Shown here: positions 18,251 to 26,961 of the stretch, in pieces
Numbering within the stretch: the first letter of the stretch is position 1
How the letters are laid out: each line of letters begins with the position of its first letter
Origin: Roseinatronobacter sp. S2
Lineage (GTDB): Bacteria; Pseudomonadota; Alphaproteobacteria; Rhodobacterales; Rhodobacteraceae
Direction of reading: 5' to 3'
Length of the DNA: 64,000 nucleotides
NCBI RefSeq assembly: GCF_029581395.1
Contig: NZ_CP121113.1
Span: 2,290,001 to 2,354,000, forward strand
Notes under the pieces: generated by a model
Database searches by the model: none
What the model saw: the letters and a program-made list of their open reading frames with translations, nothing else
Told to the model about the DNA's origin: nothing
Program-made: the position numbers and the translations under genes

Positions 18251-18278
18251 GTTTTAGGGGTTTCAGCAGTCAGGTCAA
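18251..18278 (-). promoter_or_regulatory. Predicted sigma-70-type promoter of rplM-rpsI
   Basis: On the minus strand TTGACC (18273-18278), a 16-bp spacer and TAAAAC (18251-18256), 61 bp before the rplM start codon. An AT-rich block (18285-18350) lies just upstream and could act as an UP element. Confidence 0.55.
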
Positions 18279-18356
18279 GTGCGAAATTTCTCCAAAAAAC
18301 AAGCAATTTCAATTAGTTATTATTTAGGTATAATAATACCCCAAAAAATTGATGCC

Positions 18357-19145
18357 CTAGCGCAAATTCGGGGGTGCATTTGGGTCCATTCCGGGCGGTT
18401 TGGGCGCTGCGGGTGGCTGCTCGCGCGGCAAATCAAACCGCAGGCCCACGCGGGCAAATTCCGCCGCCCGCCCGTCCGATGCGGAAATGAAGGTCACATC
18501 CAGCATGCCCGCCTCGACCCCAGAAAAGCTAAGCGCGCCGTGCACCGCGCGCGCAAGTGCCGCTTCTGCCCCGTCCACCGCATCGACAAATGCCAGCATA
18601 TGCCCCCGCCTGCCACCTTCATATTCGGCAACAACCAGATAAGCCATGTCGGCCAGCCCTTCCATGCGCGCAAGACGCTGGTCAAGCGCGGTCAGCAACG
18701 CATCCGGCAGACCCTTGGGCGGCAACAGGGCCTGCGCGCGTTCCTGCAATTCTTCGGGGCGTTCGGACAGGGTTTGCGCCAGCCAGTCCATGATTTCGGG
18801 CGGCAACAGGCGCGCGGACGGGGCAACCCCCAGATTAAGCCCCAACCCCAGGGGCGGCGTGCTGCCCGCCAGCATTTCCACCAGCGCCCGCCCCGGAAGT
18901 GCGGCATAGGGCGCGGGGATGCCGGTAAATTCCGTCAGCCGCTGTTCCAGATCGAAGGCCACGACAATAGGCCCGTCTTCCAGATCGAACACTTTGGGGG
19001 TAATGCTGTCACCGGCCGCTTCGGTTTCCAGCAGCAGATACAATTCCCCCTCGACCAGACGGGAATAGAACCGCAACCGCGCGGCCACATCATCGGGTGC
19101 GCCCTCTGATGCGATATAGGCCTGATCCAGCAATGTGTCCGCCAT
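18357..19145 (-). CDS. SseB family protein
   Basis: A 262-residue protein whose N-terminal half matches the SseB N-terminal domain (RLRFYSRLVEGELYLLLE, then FDLEDGPIVVAFDLEQRL). The second half (LADMAYLVVAEYEGGRRGHML, then LARAVHGALSFSG) resembles the enhanced-serine-sensitivity C-terminal domain. It ends in a proline-rich tail (PPAAPKPPGMDPNAPP). No enzymatic motif is seen and the molecular role of these proteins is unknown. It ends ~80 bp before the predicted rplM promoter. Confidence 0.8.
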   Translation of the reverse strand: MADTLLDQAYIASEGAPDDVAARLRFYSRLVEGELYLLLETEAAGDSITPKVFDLEDGPIVVAFDLEQRLTEFTGIPAPYAALPGRALVEMLAGSTPPLGLGLNLGVAPSARLLPPEIMDWLAQTLSERPEELQERAQALLPPKGLPDALLTALDQRLARMEGLADMAYLVVAEYEGGRRGHMLAFVDAVDGAEAALARAVHGALSFSGVEAGMLDVTFISASDGRAAEFARVGLRFDLPREQPPAAPKPPGMDPNAPPNLR

Positions 19146-19538
19146 GGCAGGTGCTCCTGTAATACCGAAAACCAGCTAGACTGCCGCCCCTGTGATGACA
19201 ACCCCAATGCCCCCGCAAGCCGTGCGATTATTGGCGGGCGAATCGCTGCCCTATGGGCAAGGTGGCAGCGGCGTCACAGAACGCATCTTTCCATATCAGC
19301 ACCATGACCGCTGCAAATTAGAACAAATTCACCGCCCGCCCCGAACCTTCAGGAATTATTCCCGCATGCACCCACAGGGCCGGACCCTGTTCCGTTTTGG
19401 CCGTGCAATCGTGAAAATCCGCCATGCCGGACGCCCAACATCAGCAGCACTTCGCCTTGCCCTGCGCCACATGGCATCCTAGCTGATGCGCATGTCGGAT
19501 GGATGACCATCCCCGTTTGCTTTCACAGGAGCCTGCAC
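19146..19538. other. Divergent intergenic region between sseB and the rhodanese gene
   Basis: This 393-bp gap has to contain the promoters of both divergent genes, but no clear -35/-10 pair stands out. A 96-codon plus-strand frame at 19192-19482 starts without a ribosome site, is arginine-rich and matches no family I recognise; I do not call it. The AGGAG at 19527-19531 is the ribosome site of the rhodanese gene. Confidence 0.4.
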
Positions 19539-20471
19539 ATGCTGCGCCAAACTGCATTGACACTGACCCTTGCTGCGCTGCCCACGCTTGCCTTTGCCAC
19601 CCCGCAAGGCTGGTCGCCGCTGCTGGAACCCGACCAGCTTGCTGCATATCTTGACAGCGATCAGGACATCCGCGTGATCCATGTCACGGGTGAATTCGCC
19701 GAAGGGCACATTCCCGGAGCGGCCTTTTCACCCTATGCCGAATGGCGGGGCGGGCCAAACAATCCCGGTGCGCTGCGCGCCGAGCTGGATTATGAAATGG
19801 AAGCAACCCGCGTCGGTATTGAAGCCGATATTCCCACCGTGATTGTCCATGCGGGCACCAACCCGTCCGATATGGGCGCTGCTGCGCGCGTCTACTGGAC
19901 GCTGAAATCATTGGGCGTTCAGGATCTGGCGCTTCTGAACGGGGGCTTTGCTGCCTGGGCAGAAGCGGGCCTGCCGGTTTCCACCGAAGTGACCGAACCC
20001 GCCATTTCCGATTTTGTGGGCGAATGGTCGGATGAATGGTATATCTCGACCGCGGAAGTGGCCGAACTGGTCGAAAGCGGCGATGCGCGCCTTGTTGACA
20101 GCCGCCCCGAAGGGTTCTTTCAGGGCCTGACATGGTCCATCGCGCGCCCGGGAACCGTTCGCGGTGCAGAAAACCTTGAATTTTCCGACTTTTTCGAGGG
20201 CAACCGCATGGTTGATGCCAACCGCGCCCGCGAAATAGCCGCCCAACAAGGGCTGGATGAAGCGCCGGTCACCGTGTCGTTTTGCAACACCGGTCACTGG
20301 GCCGCGCTGAACTGGTTTGCGTTACATGAACTGGCGCAGGTCGAAAACACACGGCTTTACGCCGAAAGCATGGCTGAATATGCTGAAAGCGGAAATTCGC
20401 TGGATAACGAGCCAAGCCGCATCGCCTATTTGTGGATGTCGACCAAGCGTTGGGTTGACGGGCTGTTCTAA
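19539..20471 (+). CDS. Exported two-domain rhodanese (sulfurtransferase)
   Basis: A 310-residue protein with signal peptide (MLRQTALTLTLAALPTLAFA) and two rhodanese modules. The first (about 30-145) has HAGTNPSD where the active loop should start and no cysteine, so it is structural. The second (about 165-310) keeps the catalytic cysteine, C249 in SFCNTGHWA. It should act in the periplasm, transferring sulfane sulfur, for example from thiosulfate. Start 19539 is set by AGGAG 7 nt upstream and by the signal peptide. It is followed 79 bp later by a YeeE/YedE transporter, which suggests a joint role in handling thiosulfate or sulfane sulfur. Confidence 0.9.
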   Translation: MLRQTALTLTLAALPTLAFATPQGWSPLLEPDQLAAYLDSDQDIRVIHVTGEFAEGHIPGAAFSPYAEWRGGPNNPGALRAELDYEMEATRVGIEADIPTVIVHAGTNPSDMGAAARVYWTLKSLGVQDLALLNGGFAAWAEAGLPVSTEVTEPAISDFVGEWSDEWYISTAEVAELVESGDARLVDSRPEGFFQGLTWSIARPGTVRGAENLEFSDFFEGNRMVDANRAREIAAQQGLDEAPVTVSFCNTGHWAALNWFALHELAQVENTRLYAESMAEYAESGNSLDNEPSRIAYLWMSTKRWVDGLF

Positions 20472-20550
20472 GCTTACGCCGGCATTTTCGTTCTTTTGAG
20501 GGCGCGCGCAAACCTTGCGCGCGTCACGCCATTCAGAAAGGTCTGACCAG

Positions 20551-21666
20551 ATGTTCATGCGCCGGTTTTCCGTGATCGTACTGTTGCTTGGCCTGACAGG
20601 TTTCACATTCATCATGGCTGGTCCCCGCGCGGGGCTGCTGGTCTTGATTGGCCTTGGTTTCGGGCTGGTGCTCGAAGGGTTGCGCTTCGGCTTTGCCGGG
20701 CCATGGCGCATGATTGTCACCGACCGTGACGGGCGCGGGCTGATCGCGCAGTTCATAGCCATCGCACTTGTGGCCGCCGTGGCATTCCCGCTTATGGCCG
20801 CGAACCCGCAGGAACTGAACGGGGCGCATGCCCCTGTGGGACTGGCCATGATCCTTGGGGCCTTTGTCTTCGGGGCGGCCATGCAACTGGTCATGGGCTG
20901 CGGGTCGGGCACGTTGATAAACGCGGGCAGCGGCAATCTGGTGGGCTTGATCGCACTTGCGGGGTTCATCATCGGCAGTTTCGCGGGCACGGTGCATCTG
21001 GGCTGGTGGACAGATATTGCCACCCTGCCTGTCATCTCATTTCAGGGGGTGCTGGGTGCACAGGGCGGGCTGATTGTCACGCTTGCCGGTCTGGCCGCGC
21101 TGGTGCTGGTGACAGCCCTGCGCGCCGCACCCGGAAAACGCCTGCCGCCTGCGCGTCTGTGGTGGGCGGCGGCCCTGATTGCGGCGCTGGCGCTGGCCAA
21201 TCTGGTGGTTGCAGGTCAGCCATGGGGCATTGTTTACGGGCTGGGCCTGTGGGGGGCAAAAGTTGCGCAGGCGGGCGGCGCGGATCTGGGCGGCATTGCG
21301 TTTTGGGCCGCGAGCGGCAATGAAGAACGGCTGAATGCGTCCATTCTGACGGATGTGACATCACTGACCAATATCGGGCTTCTGGTGGGGGCATTCGCGG
21401 TCATGCGCTGGCGCAGCGACGCGGGCGCCCCCGCGCAGGCGCTGACCTTCGGCACCTATGGCTGGGTGCTGTTGGCAGGCGTGGTGCTGGGGTATTCGGC
21501 GCGGCTGGCCTTTGGCTGCAATGTCGGTGCGTTTTTCAGCGGCATTTCCACAGGGTCACTGCATGGCTGGGTGTGGCTGGTTGCGGCCTTCGCGGGCTCA
21601 ATTCTGGGGATCAGGCTGCGCCCGCATATCCTGCGGCCGGCACTGGGGCGCGGGGTGGCAGCATGA
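20551..21666 (+). CDS. YeeE/YedE family (sulfur-compound) transporter
   Basis: A 371-residue integral membrane protein with about nine to ten hydrophobic segments. The two family hallmark cysteine motifs are present: MGCGSGTLINAGSGN (~residue 118) and FGCNVGAFFSGISTGS (~residue 325). YeeE-type proteins move thiosulfate by passing it along such cysteines; homologues called SoxT sit in Sox gene clusters of Rhodobacteraceae. Placed after an exported rhodanese, it most likely imports thiosulfate or a related sulfur species. The ATG at 20551 is preferred to an in-frame GTG/ATG 36 bp upstream. Confidence 0.88.
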   Translation: MFMRRFSVIVLLLGLTGFTFIMAGPRAGLLVLIGLGFGLVLEGLRFGFAGPWRMIVTDRDGRGLIAQFIAIALVAAVAFPLMAANPQELNGAHAPVGLAMILGAFVFGAAMQLVMGCGSGTLINAGSGNLVGLIALAGFIIGSFAGTVHLGWWTDIATLPVISFQGVLGAQGGLIVTLAGLAALVLVTALRAAPGKRLPPARLWWAAALIAALALANLVVAGQPWGIVYGLGLWGAKVAQAGGADLGGIAFWAASGNEERLNASILTDVTSLTNIGLLVGAFAVMRWRSDAGAPAQALTFGTYGWVLLAGVVLGYSARLAFGCNVGAFFSGISTGSLHGWVWLVAAFAGSILGIRLRPHILRPALGRGVAA

Positions 21667-21842
21667 ACGGGTTTCGCACGATGTCACGCCCCGCAGTGGG
21701 CGGGTTGGCCCTTGGCCTTGTGCTGGCCATTCTGGCACTGGACCTGTCGCGCAGCGGGGCACCCGACCTGTTTGCCGCCCCCGCCCCTTTCGCATTAGGA
21801 TCAGGCGAGGCACCGACCGGCGCGCATTGCACAGGCGGCTGA
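21663..21842 (+). CDS. Small membrane protein coupled to the YeeE transporter
   Basis: A 59-residue protein whose ATG overlaps the transporter stop (ATGA). It has a single hydrophobic helix (GGLALGLVLAILALDLS, residues ~13-29) and a short tail ending GEAPTGAHCTGG with one cysteine. The coupling and the following terminator make it a genuine last gene of the sulfur operon. The cysteine in a CTGG tail resembles sulfur-relay tails, but this is speculation. Function unknown. Confidence 0.6.
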   Translation: MNGFRTMSRPAVGGLALGLVLAILALDLSRSGAPDLFAAPAPFALGSGEAPTGAHCTGG

Positions 21843-21870
21843 AGCACCACGGCACCAGATGGACCACCAA

Positions 21871-21898
21871 AAACGGCACTGTGCAAACAGTGCCGTTT
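21871..21898 (+). terminator. Terminator of the rhodanese-YeeE operon
   Basis: Stem AAACGGCACTG / CAGTGCCGTTT (11 bp) around a 6-nt loop, followed by GCAGTTTGAT. It lies 28 bp after the 59-residue protein's stop. Confidence 0.8.
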
Positions 21899-21972
21899 GC
21901 AGTTTGATCTGGCCCATGCCGGTATTTTCTGTTTTTCTGTGGCCATACACTTCCACATAAAAAGGACATGCC

Positions 21973-22551
21973 ATGCGCAAAATCCTGTTCATCCTGCCTG
22001 CCGCCCTGGCCCTGTCCGCCTGCATAGAGGTGGATTTGTCCCTTGAAATTCTGGACGAGGATACCGCCCGCATGACAGGGTTCATGCAAATGCAACGCCA
22101 GTTTTATGACATGAGCGGGGGCGACGACTCCTTCTGCGCGGAAGAAGACGGCGGCACCCTGACGGTCACCGACACCCATGCGCGCTGCGATTTCGACCAA
22201 ACCGGCACATACGAAGAAATCATGCGCCCTGATGGCGTCGACGCGCCCGCAGATGACATGCAAGGCTCCATCACCTATCTGGGGCATAACCGCACGCAGG
22301 TTCTGCTGCCCCTCAGCACCATCGCCGAAGATCTGGCAGGAGAGGATGCAGACCCCGCCATGATGGCCATGATGCGCCAGATGCTTGCGGGCATGTCGAT
22401 CAACCTGTCGGTCACCGGTGCGCGCATCGAAAGCTCCAGCGGGGTGATTTCTGATGACGGCACCCGCGCAACCATCACACTGGATGTCGACAGCTATTTC
22501 GCACCCGCAGCCGAAGCGCCGGGCGATTTCGACACGATTGTGGAATTCTGA
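21973..22551 (+). CDS. Hypothetical lipoprotein
   Basis: A 192-residue exported protein with a lipoprotein signal: MRKILFILPAALALSAC, lipobox LSAC with Cys17. The rest is acidic and methionine-rich in the middle (DPAMMAMMRQMLAGM), with two further cysteines (about 55 and 71) that could form a disulfide. AAAGGA lies 4-5 nt before the ATG. It follows a terminator and so is a separate transcript. No family function is known to me. Confidence 0.72.
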   Translation: MRKILFILPAALALSACIEVDLSLEILDEDTARMTGFMQMQRQFYDMSGGDDSFCAEEDGGTLTVTDTHARCDFDQTGTYEEIMRPDGVDAPADDMQGSITYLGHNRTQVLLPLSTIAEDLAGEDADPAMMAMMRQMLAGMSINLSVTGARIESSSGVISDDGTRATITLDVDSYFAPAAEAPGDFDTIVEF

Positions 22552-22558
22552 ACCAACA

Positions 22559-22593
22559 GGTGCAGCACAGGCGCAAACCGCCTTTGCTGCACC
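22559..22593. terminator. Long hairpin between convergent genes
   Basis: GGTGCAGCA / TGCTGCACC (9 bp) encloses AGGCG / CGCCT (5 bp). It fills the 47-bp gap between the lipoprotein gene and pgi. There is no good T-run on either side, so it may block read-through or protect 3' ends rather than be a classical terminator. Confidence 0.5.
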
Positions 22594-22598
22594 ATGCT

Positions 22599-24218
22599 TC
22601 AGCCGTTCTGATGCGCGCGCAGATAGTCCAGCAACTGCCGCGTTGACGGGTCTTTTGACGCCGCCGCCGCATCATCGCCGTCCAGCAGCGGGGCCAGTGC
22701 CACGGCCAGTTCCTTGCCCAGTTCAACCCCCCATTGATCAAAGGAATTGATGCCCAGAACCACCCCTTCGACAAAGACGCGGTGTTCATAAAGTGCGATG
22801 ATCTGACCCAGTGTAAACGGGGTAAGCTGCGGGTAAATCAGCGTGCTCGACGGGCGGTTTCCGGGGAAAACACGGTGGCGGGCCTGCCGGTCCAATTCAT
22901 CCCCGTCCAACCCTTTTGCTGCCATCAGCGCGCGCGCGTCTTGCAGGGAACGGCCTTGCAACAGCGCCTCTGACTGCGCCAGACAATTCACAACCAGCAG
23001 CTTGTGCTGATGCGCCAGATCCCGTTCATGCCCCTGCGCCGCCAGCAGGAATTCACACGGGACCACGCGGGTGCCCTGATGGATAAGCTGGTAAAACGCA
23101 TGCTGGCCATTCGTGCCCGGTTCGCCCCAGACAACCGGCCCTGACTGGCGGTCCAGATCGCGCCCTGCCATATCCACGCGCTTGCCGTTCGATTCCATCT
23201 CCAACTGCTGCAAATAGGCGGGCAGCCGCGCCAGGCGCTGGTCGTAGGGCAGCACGGCGCGGGTTGCATGGCCGCAAATCTGGTTGTGCCACAGCCCCAC
23301 CAATGCCAGCAACACGGGCATGTTGCGATCCAGCGGCGCGTCGCAGAAATGCTGGTCCATGTCGCGCGCCCCGCGCAACATCGCCTCAAAATTCTGCGCG
23401 CCCACGGCCAGCATCACGCCCAGCCCGATCGGCCCCCACATTGAATAGCGCCCGCCGACCCAATCTTCGAAACCAAACACACGTTCGGGCGCAATCCCGA
23501 ACGCCGCCGTCTTGTCCTGCGCGGTCGACACGGCCACAAATTGCGCCGCAGGGTCTGCAACCCGCCCCGCCATCCAGTCCCGCGCGGTGCGCGCATTGGT
23601 CATCGTCTCGATGGTGGTAAAGGTCTTGGATGCCACGATCACCAGCGTGGTTTCAGGGGTCAACCCCTTCAGCGTGTCGGCAATATGCGCCCCGTCCACA
23701 TTGGACACATAATGCACCCGTGGCCCGTCATGCCACGGGGCCAGCGCCAGTGTGGCCATCGCCGGGCCAAGGTCGGACCCGCCAATACCGATATTGACGA
23801 CATCGGTAATCGCGCCGCCCTGCCCCAGATACCGGCCCTGCCGCACATCTTCGGCAAATGCATAGGCGCGCGCGCGAATTTCGCGCAATTGTGGCATGAC
23901 ATCCGCGCCGTCAACAGTGATGACCGCATCATCGCCCGCGCGCTGCGCCACATGCAAAACGGCGCGCCCTTCTGTCTCGTTGATACGCTCGCCGCCGAAC
24001 ATGGCCGCGCGCCGCCCCTCGACCCCGCATTCCTGCGCAAGCTGCACCAGCAAATCACGCGCGCCCCTGTCGATATTGGTCTTGGAATAATCCAGCACCA
24101 TGTCGCCCAGACGCACACTGAAATCGCTGGCGCGGGAATCATCCGCGGCGAACAAATCCAGAATATGCCGCCCTTCCGCAAATCGCTGATTCTTTGCCAG
24201 CTCGCTCCACACACTCAT
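22599..24218 (-). CDS. pgi: Glucose-6-phosphate isomerase
   Basis: A 539-residue Pgi interconverting glucose-6-phosphate and fructose-6-phosphate. Signatures are visible: [14 protein letters not shown], the serine-rich [10 protein letters not shown] phosphate loop, [12 protein letters not shown] with catalytic residues, and [11 protein letters not shown] near the end. The start at 24218 ([11 protein letters not shown]) is the family-like one; a 56-residue upstream extension covers the intergenic motif and is rejected. It is the third gene of zwf-pgl-pgi. Confidence 0.97.
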   Translation of the reverse strand: MSVWSELAKNQRFAEGRHILDLFAADDSRASDFSVRLGDMVLDYSKTNIDRGARDLLVQLAQECGVEGRRAAMFGGERINETEGRAVLHVAQRAGDDAVITVDGADVMPQLREIRARAYAFAEDVRQGRYLGQGGAITDVVNIGIGGSDLGPAMATLALAPWHDGPRVHYVSNVDGAHIADTLKGLTPETTLVIVASKTFTTIETMTNARTARDWMAGRVADPAAQFVAVSTAQDKTAAFGIAPERVFGFEDWVGGRYSMWGPIGLGVMLAVGAQNFEAMLRGARDMDQHFCDAPLDRNMPVLLALVGLWHNQICGHATRAVLPYDQRLARLPAYLQQLEMESNGKRVDMAGRDLDRQSGPVVWGEPGTNGQHAFYQLIHQGTRVVPCEFLLAAQGHERDLAHQHKLLVVNCLAQSEALLQGRSLQDARALMAAKGLDGDELDRQARHRVFPGNRPSSTLIYPQLTPFTLGQIIALYEHRVFVEGVVLGINSFDQWGVELGKELAVALAPLLDGDDAAAASKDPSTRQLLDYLRAHQNG

Positions 24219-24254
24219 AGCCTGCCCCTTGTTGCCCCTGCCGATGAAACAGGT

Positions 24255-24277
24255 TTCATCTTGCCGCAAATACTCAA
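24255..24277 (-). repeat. Short 23-nt intergenic motif, copy 3
   Basis: Minus strand TTGAGTATTT, GCG, GCAAGATGAA. It lies in the 85-bp gap between pgl and pgi, 27 bp after the pgl stop, in the transcription direction. Confidence 0.7.
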
Positions 24278-24303
24278 AATCGGGGCATCCGCCCCGCCGG
24301 TTT

Positions 24304-24975
24304 TCATTCAGCCCAATGCACCTGCGCCTGATCCAGAACACAGGCAACCGGCGCGTCCTGTGGCGACAGCTTCTGCGCGCGTTCAAGGGCTGCGCGTTTT
24401 TCAGCGCCTGTAATCAGAATATGCACCCGCAGCGCCGATTTCAGCACCGGCGCGGTCAGGGTGATGCGCGGCTCGCCTGCGGCGTCGGCGCGCATGGCCA
24501 TCAGGGGGGGCGCATCTTTTTGCAGCGCTTGCACCAGATTATCAGCCCCCGGAAACAGGCTGGCCGTGTGCATGTCCGCCCCCATTCCCAGCAACAACAC
24601 CGAAATCGGCAAATGCGCGGACACACCTTCGGTCAGATCCGCCATCGCATGCTCGGGCGTGGGGGCATCTGCATAAAGCGGCACCAGTGTCGCCGCCGCG
24701 GCCCGCCCCGTCAGCAGCCGTTCGCGCAGCAGGCGTGTGTTCGACCGCGGGCTGTCCTCGTCCACCCAGCGTTCGTCATTCAGCATGACCGCCACATTCG
24801 CCCAATCCAGCTCAGCCCCCGAAAGCGTGTCGAATACCGGGCCGGGCGTGGTGCCACCGGGCACCGACAGGCTGGCCCGCCCGCTGGATCGCAGCGTTTC
24901 GCCCAATTCCGATGAAATGCGCTGCGCCAGTCGCAACATCATCATTTCACGGTCAGGATATGTGTGAAATTCCAT
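24304..24975 (-). CDS. pgl: 6-phosphogluconolactonase
   Basis: A 223-residue SugarP-isomerase-like protein with [28 protein letters not shown] and [16 protein letters not shown], the three signature regions of DevB/Pgl. It hydrolyses 6-phosphogluconolactone to 6-phosphogluconate, feeding the Entner-Doudoroff pathway. Its ATG directly follows the zwf stop (TAAATG). In the last region M-H replaces the more usual G-H of GxGxDGHTASLF, a small deviation. Confidence 0.95.
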   Translation of the reverse strand: MEFHTYPDREMMMLRLAQRISSELGETLRSSGRASLSVPGGTTPGPVFDTLSGAELDWANVAVMLNDERWVDEDSPRSNTRLLRERLLTGRAAAATLVPLYADAPTPEHAMADLTEGVSAHLPISVLLLGMGADMHTASLFPGADNLVQALQKDAPPLMAMRADAAGEPRITLTAPVLKSALRVHILITGAEKRAALERAQKLSPQDAPVACVLDQAQVHWAE

Positions 24976-26421
24976 TTATCTGATCTCCCGCCAGCGGCGT
25001 CCGTCCTTGTGCATCAGCATCAGCGCCCCTTCCGGCCCGGTGGAGCCGGGTTCATAGGGTTCGGGCTGGTCCTCGCGCTTTTCCCATGCGCCAATCACCG
25101 GATCAACCCAGGCCCAGGCGGCCTCGACCTCGTCGCCGCGCATGAACAGGGTCTGGTTGCCGCGGATCACATCCATGATCAACCGCTCATAGGCGTCGGG
25201 AATATCCAGATCGCTGCCCAATGCTTCGGCAAAGCTCATGTCCAGCGCCACATCCTTCAGCCGCATGCCGCCCGGTCCCGGTTCCTTTATCATCACCCGC
25301 AGATCCATGCCTTCATCAGGTTGTAACCTGATGACAAGCACGTTTTCACGCCATTGATTTGATTCACCAAAAATCGAATGTGGCGGCTCCTTGAAGCTGA
25401 CCGCAATTTCCGACGCGCGCGATTTCAGCCGCTTGCCGGTGCGCAAATAAAACGGCGTGCCCTTCCAGCGCCAGTTCGACACATGCAGTTTCAGCGCGAT
25501 AAAGCTTTCGGTCCGCGACGCGGGGTTGCCGCATTCGGTCAGGTAGTCATCATCGCCCTTGCCCTTGTATTGACCGCGCACGATTTCGGCAGAGGTCACA
25601 GGGTCGAGTGCGCGAATAACCTTCAGCTTTTCGTCGCGCATGGCATCGGGTTCGAAACAATGCGGCGGCTCCATCGCGATCAGGCACAAAAGCTGCATCA
25701 TGTGGTTTTGCACCATGTCGCGCATCGCGCCGGATTTGTCGTAATATTCGCCGCGCCCGCCCACGCCGACCGTTTCGGCAACCGTGATCTGCACATGATC
25801 CACGAATTGCGCATTCCACAGCGGTTCAAACAGAATATTGGCAAACCGCACCGCCATCAGGTTCTGCACGGTTTCCTTGCCCAGATAGTGATCAATCCGG
25901 TAGATCTGATCTTCTTTGAAATACTCCGCCAGTATCTGGTTCAGGGCGCGCGCGCTGGCCAGATCATTGCCGAAGGGTTTTTCAACGACAATCCGCGACT
26001 GCCGGTGCGCAATGCCGCGCGCGTGCAACCGCTGCGCCAAATCGCCAAACAAGGCAGGGGCCACCGAAAAATAGAACGCGCGCACGACATCTGCACGCAT
26101 TCTGGCCACCAGATTGTCCCAGCCATCCGTGCCGCGCGCATCAATGGCGACATAATCCAGCAGGTCAAGAAAGCTGTCGACATTGGCAGGCAGCAATTCA
26201 CGTTCCGGCAGGAATTCGGTCAGGGCGTCCTGAACAAGGGTGCGGAATTCGTCACGCGAAAAGGTGCTGCGCGCCGCGCCAATAATCGCGGACCCTTCGG
26301 GGATCTGCCCCTCTTTCCACCTGCGATAAAGGCCGGGCAGAATTTTGCGCCGCGCCAGATCGCCTGTCGCGCCGAATATGACCAGATCAAAACACTCTAC
26401 CGGAATGACGCGAGCGACCAT
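24976..26421 (-). CDS. zwf: Glucose-6-phosphate 1-dehydrogenase
   Basis: A 481-residue Zwf that oxidises glucose-6-phosphate with NAD(P). It shows the Rossmann motif FGATGDLARRK near residue 17 and the active-site peptide RIDHYLGKE, followed by the FANILFEPLWN stretch. It is the first gene of the zwf-pgl-pgi operon. AGGAGG lies upstream of the ATG, and a palindromic operator starts 35 bp before the start codon, which suggests repression when sugar flux is low. Confidence 0.97.
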   Translation of the reverse strand: MVARVIPVECFDLVIFGATGDLARRKILPGLYRRWKEGQIPEGSAIIGAARSTFSRDEFRTLVQDALTEFLPERELLPANVDSFLDLLDYVAIDARGTDGWDNLVARMRADVVRAFYFSVAPALFGDLAQRLHARGIAHRQSRIVVEKPFGNDLASARALNQILAEYFKEDQIYRIDHYLGKETVQNLMAVRFANILFEPLWNAQFVDHVQITVAETVGVGGRGEYYDKSGAMRDMVQNHMMQLLCLIAMEPPHCFEPDAMRDEKLKVIRALDPVTSAEIVRGQYKGKGDDDYLTECGNPASRTESFIALKLHVSNWRWKGTPFYLRTGKRLKSRASEIAVSFKEPPHSIFGESNQWRENVLVIRLQPDEGMDLRVMIKEPGPGGMRLKDVALDMSFAEALGSDLDIPDAYERLIMDVIRGNQTLFMRGDEVEAAWAWVDPVIGAWEKREDQPEPYEPGSTGPEGALMLMHKDGRRWREIR

Positions 26422-26455
26422 GAACCCCTCCTGATCCTGCGGCGCAAATCGACCG

Positions 26456-26469
26456 CGTTAGCGCTATCA
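26456..26469 (-). promoter_or_regulatory. Predicted LacI-family (CceR-like) operator upstream of zwf
   Basis: Near-palindrome TGATAGCGCTAACG with the AGCGCT centre typical of LacI-family sites. It lies at about +7 to +20 of the predicted zwf promoter, a position suited to repression. CceR is the known LacI-type regulator of Entner-Doudoroff genes in Rhodobacter; assignment to it is by analogy. Confidence 0.6.
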
Positions 26470-26475
26470 TGGGCT

Positions 26476-26503
26476 GTTTATCCTGCGACGCGCCCCCTGT
26501 CCA
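26476..26503 (-). promoter_or_regulatory. Predicted promoter of zwf-pgl-pgi
   Basis: Minus strand TGGACA (26498-26503), 16-bp spacer, ATAAAC (26476-26481). The match is moderate; support comes mainly from its spacing to the operator just downstream. Confidence 0.4.
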
Positions 26504-26961
26504 GAGCGGGTTGCGCATCCACAGCCACATGTTCCGCCCGATTAAATGAATGCGCATATCCGCGCAGGAACACCCCCATCCCCAAAAAAACAGGCGGGGG
26601 CATTCAGACCCGAAGCCGCAACATTCCACCCAGTATCACAGAACAGACTGTTGATTTCACGCACCGATTAGACCCGCCCCCAAGACTGGGGGAAACTTAT
26701 GTCATCCGTATCACAGATTGCTGATAAATCAGGGATGTGATGTATTTTGTGGCAGTTTACTGCCTACGGCCCCGCGCGGCCGCATGACGTGCAGGCAAAC
26801 GGCCTGTCTGGTCGCGATCCTCACACTATCCGGCGTGTCAGAACGGGCCGGAGTCACAGCATTATGCGCAACCTGCCATATTGCAGCTTGCGCGCATGCC
26901 ATATCCTCAGGCCGCGCGCATGCACGACACCGCCATTCAGGGCCACACACCGCAGACGCGT
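26504..26961. other. Intergenic region between zwf and the MarR gene
   Basis: No gene is supported in this stretch. It holds a CCCCCA-AGAC-TGGGGG hairpin (26677-26692) and an A-run next to a G-run (26584-26602). A plus-strand frame from about 26776 encodes a hydrophobic start and a chance CATCH heme-like motif, but it lacks a ribosome site and runs into the MarR gene, so it is not called. Confidence 0.4.

Noticed and set aside
19192-19482. 96-codon frame between sseB and the rhodanese gene
   Set aside because: No Shine-Dalgarno, arginine-rich, no recognisable family, and it occupies the divergent promoter region.
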